A stretch of 64,000 bases of DNA. Source: Aurantiochytrium sp. KH105 (lineage: Eukaryota > Sar > Bigyra > Thraustochytrida > Thraustochytriidae). Below the pieces are notes generated by a model. The model was not told the origin of the DNA and searched no databases. It saw only the letters and a program-made list of their open reading frames with translations. Below, piece after piece: positions 60,898-64,000 of this stretch (position 1 is its first letter; each line of letters opens with the position of its first letter). Where the stretch lies: contig BGKB01000174.1 of assembly GCA_003116975.1 (NCBI GenBank), positions 1 through 64,000 on the forward strand, written 5' to 3'. The position numbers were made by a program, and so were the translations under genes.

Positions 60898-61575
60898 CTA
60901 AGCGTTGATCTCTTGCGCCATGAGCGAGTGCAAGCGTTCCTGGCCATGCGATCGTCTAACCCTGTTGATAAGCTGTTTCAAGCCTTCAGGATCTTGTGGG
61001 CGTAAGAATATTCTGAAGCGACCCGTTTTGATCTCGAGACCGTCCTCGAAGTTCACAAGCTTCGTTACATCTTGGTATCTGATTTGAAACGTGGGTGTGG
61101 CATCTTCGCCCCCAGGTCCGCGATCCATATGATTTCCAAGGTCGCTCCACACACGCACAACGTAGAGTCTATCTCGAGCTGCTGCAATGTATTCACCGCG
61201 GAAGGTGGCGTGCGAGAACGGAAAGATGACACAATGTACTTGGTAATACAAGTAGGGAACCAAGACTGCCATAGGTAGTAAACAATAATAATTGACAACT
61301 GCTCCCAAGGGGACAAAGAGTACGAGCAGACAAAGAGCAGCGCATCCTCTGAAAAATCGCCAGGTATCTCTCTCTTCTGCAAACTCACCGCGGTGACTCA
61401 AGAGGTCCTCTCGATACGCTTGCGAATAATCGCTCAATGTTTCTGTCGTGTTTGTCGGAAAGTACTCGTCAAAGGCGACGTCTCCCCATGTTGAAAGAAA
61501 GACTTCTCGAATGCTCTCGTACTCCCGCTCAGCTTGCTCGTGTCCTAAGCGCGCCACCTCAATGACGGCCGTCAT
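60898..61575 (-). CDS. Small two-TM membrane protein with a PH-like C-terminal domain
   Basis: A 225-residue protein of unknown family. Residues 1-75 are charged and helical (MTAVIEVARLGHEQAEREYESIREVF). A hydrophobic hairpin at about 78-117 (GCAALCLLVLFVPLGAVVNYY then LPMAVLVPYLYYQVHCVIF) probably spans or re-enters the membrane. The C-terminal 100 residues are soluble and end in an antiparallel-strand pattern (TFQIRYQDVTKLVNFEDGL, KTGRFRIFLRPQD) with a final helix (GLKQLINRVRRSH), like a small PH-type or GRAM-type fold. Codon use is less GC-biased than in neighbouring genes. The ATG lies within a GACGGCCGTC palindrome. Function cannot be inferred. Confidence 0.72.
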   Translation of the reverse strand: MTAVIEVARLGHEQAEREYESIREVFLSTWGDVAFDEYFPTNTTETLSDYSQAYREDLLSHRGEFAEERDTWRFFRGCAALCLLVLFVPLGAVVNYYCLLPMAVLVPYLYYQVHCVIFPFSHATFRGEYIAAARDRLYVVRVWSDLGNHMDRGPGGEDATPTFQIRYQDVTKLVNFEDGLEIKTGRFRIFLRPQDPEGLKQLINRVRRSHGQERLHSLMAQEINA

Positions 61576-62407
61576 TGCTGAGTGAGTTAACGCCGTCGCA
61601 CGAGGCGTATGACGGCGACAGCCCGAGCCACTCGCTCAAGGAGATTTGCGGTCTGCTGGCCTAGATATTTTTGCACACGCGGGAGGTAGGGGAACTTGGG
61701 TACCCAGGGTACCCAGGTTCTCTCGTCTCGTAGACTAGGCCCTACGCTGGAATTTTTTCTTTGATGTTTCGCAGGCAGGTATCGCGCGTGTGAATGGAGA
61801 CTGTGCACAGCGCTGGCATTACAAGCAGCTGCACTAGCCTCTCGCGTGCTGCTTTTGACATCATCTTTCGCACTTTACATTTTGCAGCGCGTGCAACATC
61901 ATTTATGGCACGAAAGCCATCCGTTCGTTTATACCATGGCAAGGCATGGCATGGCATGGCACGAGTGGCAGGGAATTAATGGCTCGCCGTACTTCGTGCC
62001 CTAGGCCTAGTGTGTGTGTGCGCGCGCGCGTGTGTGTGTGTGGCCTGATGGCGTGGATGACCGACCGCTGGGTCAATCATGCCTGACCATCCGCCAGAGA
62101 GCCCAAGGCTAATCCCCCCAAAAAATAATTTAGTGACTAGAGCTCTTTTGAGCAGCACACACAGACTGCCTGCTACTGCGTCTGGGTCGTCGAGAAAGTA
62201 GTAGTAAGCCTACTGCAAGGTTGACCATGATTATCTGCGCGACAGGAACAAGAGCAAGCCCTGATTTATTTTAGCCTCCTTTCCTTTGAACTGCCCGTCA
62301 GAAAGTTCTGCTCTCGGAATCATCAACAAACCCGCAGAATCAGATTTTCTGGCGAAGAGACGGCGAAGAGGAAAGCCAACGACATGGCTCATTGATCTCA
62401 GAGAAAA

Positions 62408-62414
<7 letters not shown>

Positions 62415-62450
<36 letters not shown>
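62415..62450. repeat. (GA)n microsatellite
   Basis: Eighteen or so tandem GA dinucleotides in intergenic DNA. Confidence 0.95.
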
Positions 62451-62451
<1 letters not shown>

Positions 62452-63200
62452 CTGCTTGTGATAAGAGTGCGAGAAACATAGTCGCGCTGCTGGAATCGGG
62501 CATAGTCCTCGCGCACAATGTATTCTTTTCTACGAGGTAGGGGAAATACGACCCGAGAAAGGCAAAAGAAGGCGCGCGGATTTGTTCGAGTTGGTGCTGC
62601 CATCGCTGCGTCTTGTCAGCGCTCAGGAAACATCGTTCGCGAATGCGATTTTGACCTGCTGCCCGAAATTTGACAAAAACTTCACATCTTGCATTGCGGT
62701 GCTCGTCTCCGCCTTACATTTGCTGGCTTGTGGCCTGCGACCCGCCGGAGGTCCTGCGTTTTTTCGTCCAGGCGTCAAGTTGTATTCGACAAGTCAGGGT
62801 CACGAGTCACCATGTCAAGAAAAGCGCCCCTTTCATCCTGCCTGTGAAGCGGCCTCAACGAAGCGGCCTCAACTTCAAGCGAGCCTCACAGCTGGCTGAG
62901 CTGGGCGGCTCGAAGTTACATTTTTTGTAAGTCCGGTTCACGATTTGTCTGCCGGTCGCAGTGGGCTTTAACCCAAGAACCCGAGAACACTCCGCACGCT
63001 CTGACGATTCTTGGCTGCGCTGACCGCTCCGCTCAATGGACGATTGGATGATTGGACGGCTCGTCGCACCTCCCTCCTTCCGGCAACGCCTGCCCGACCG
63101 CCCACCCGCCCGGCCGCCAGCCAGCTCGCGCCTTGCTTGCTCACTTGCTCGCCGCCTGCCTTTTGCTGCGACAAATTGCCGCCCACGGTGCTTGCTCCCA

Positions 63201-63208
63201 ATCAATCG

Positions 63209-63245
<37 letters not shown>
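63201..63245. repeat. (ATCA)n microsatellite
   Basis: About eleven tandem ATCA units with two single-base variants. Confidence 0.95.
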
Positions 63246-63813
63246 GATGTGACGATGCGGCCCCAGTGCGGGACTACAAAAGCTCTCCCTGCCCCTGTGC
63301 CGCAACCCGCTCTCGCATGGCGCACGGCCTCGGCGTCCAGGCCCCGGCCCCGCGCGACTTTGTGACTCTGCGGAGGCTGCCAAGCACGTCGTCGCTCTCC
63401 ATCGCCTCCCATCGCCTCCCATCTCATCCCATCCCGTCGCAGCCCAGCTCATCTCATCTCATCTCATCCCGCCCCGCCTCGCCGCCAAGCGCCGCGCCGC
63501 GCCTCGTCTCGCCGCCAAGCGCGCGCCGCGCCCGCGCCGCGGCCCTGCCGGCGGCGGCCGCGCTCGGCGCTTTCTCGCGGCGGCCGGGCGGGCGGTGACG
63601 AGCCCGGCCGAGGGTGACGCTCTCTGCGTTTTTGCTTCCTGGCGTGGCACGGCGTGCGTGGCTTGGCCGCCCCCAGCCAGCAAGACTGCGGCGCGGCGAG
63701 CGGGCGCGCGAGCGTGCCTGGTCTGCCCTGCGAGCTCACTTCTTTCCTTGCTCGCATTTGTCGCTCGAGGAACGAATGACGGGAACGGGTGGGATGGCAA
63801 GGGCTGGACGCCT

Positions 63814-63844
<31 letters not shown>

Positions 63845-63924
63845 GCGCGCACGGTGAGCGATGGAATCCAATCGTCGTCATAACTTGGGGATAGAAAACA
63901 TGCACACGAGACAGACAAACAGTC

Positions 63925-64000
63925 GTGCTTGAGCGTGGGCCTACGCTTGAGCTTGCGCTTGTGCTCGAGCCTGCGCCTGTGCTTGTAGACTTGAGCTTGC
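63925..64000. repeat. GCTTGA/GCTTGC minisatellite at the window edge
   Basis: Degenerate 6-bp units (CTTGAG, CTTGCG, CTTGTG, CTCGAG, CCTGCG) run to the end of the window and may continue beyond it. Confidence 0.75.

Larger units (their letters stand above)
61576..64000. other. Repeat-rich intergenic region without a supported gene
   Basis: About 2.4 kb. It contains GGTACCCAGGGTACCCAG (61699-61717), GGCATGGCAT repeats (61938-61962), a CTAGGCCTAG palindrome (62001-62010), (TG)n (62010-62041), (GA)n (62415-62450), an ATCA array (63201-63245), a TCATC/CCATC array (63400-63470), (GGCT)n (63817-63842) and a CTTGAG/CTTGCG minisatellite to the window end. Open frames begin at non-ATG codons or are compositional. 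A gene continuing past the right edge cannot be excluded. Confidence 0.5.

Noticed and set aside
62582..62899. 105-codon plus-strand frame
   Set aside because: It begins with TTG, not ATG, and has no protein-family character.
63201..63245. Tandem array considered as CRISPR-like
   Set aside because: Pure 4-bp microsatellite without spacers, in a eukaryotic genome.
63319..63600. ORF beginning MAHGLGVQAPAPRDFVTLRRL, recalling a START-domain motif
   Set aside because: Only the short RDFVTLR piece fits; the rest is a TCATC/CCATC simple repeat followed by Ala/Arg-rich sequence.

Overview
This is a gene-dense, GC-rich eukaryotic nuclear window. The gene set is a HYDIN-type central-pair protein, a TRAP-beta subunit, DENR, TRM7, ARS2, a ZGRF1-like helicase, a REase-kinase Crinkler-type protein and a possible DASH subunit. 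Together with short, sparse introns whose donors are mostly GTACGT or GTAAGT, this suggests a flagellate stramenopile, most likely a thraustochytrid (Labyrinthulomycete). That assignment is inference from gene content; no rRNA or other marker is present. Genes alternate strands, many pairs are convergent or divergent, and most are single-exon. Long antisense open frames are shadows of the GC-rich codon usage.

Layout. 0.4-6.4 kb: ornithine aminotransferase (+) convergent with a full-size ABCG/PDR transporter (-). 7.9-13.9 kb: MATE transporter (+, with an in-frame intron), a small DASH-like protein (-), UDP-GlcNAc pyrophosphorylase (+) and a PH-SAM protein (-). 14.7-22.0 kb: a 7-IQ-motif protein (+), DENR with KYGPEP repeats (-, two exons) head-to-head with the tRNA methyltransferase TRM7 (+), then an EI24-like membrane protein (+). 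22.8-24.9 kb: TRAP-beta/SSR2 (+), recoverable only as four exons, convergent with a kinase whose N-terminus falls in a 163-N gap. 25.8-40.4 kb: one intronless 14.6-kb HYDIN gene (-). 41.0-47.8 kb: a secreted ankyrin protein (+), a three-exon ATP-grasp-like protein (+) and an SPX-aspartoacylase fusion (-).

48.6-53.8 kb is an accessory island. It holds a Crinkler-type PD-(D/E)XK plus kinase gene with either a small intron or a frameshift, two decayed genes with several frame changes, and an AT-rich inverted-repeat patch beside an ORF remnant. 53.9-61.6 kb: a ZGRF1/Mte1-like SF1 helicase (+) whose DUF2439 start lies in a 51-nt first exon, ARS2/SERRATE (-) and a small two-TM protein (-). 61.6-64 kb: simple repeats with no supported gene.

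Main observations: (i) three genes (TRAP-beta, DENR, ZGRF1-like) are wrong or invisible without short exons that I could place by phase and homology; (ii) tandem CTGAC arrays, always on the sense strand, sit in three introns and just upstream of two further starts, resembling multiplied branch points; (iii) a roughly 150-bp degenerate copy of an internal HYDIN segment lies upstream of HYDIN in the same orientation; (iv) there is a decaying effector-like island. No prokaryotic-style operon, CRISPR array or complete transposon is present.
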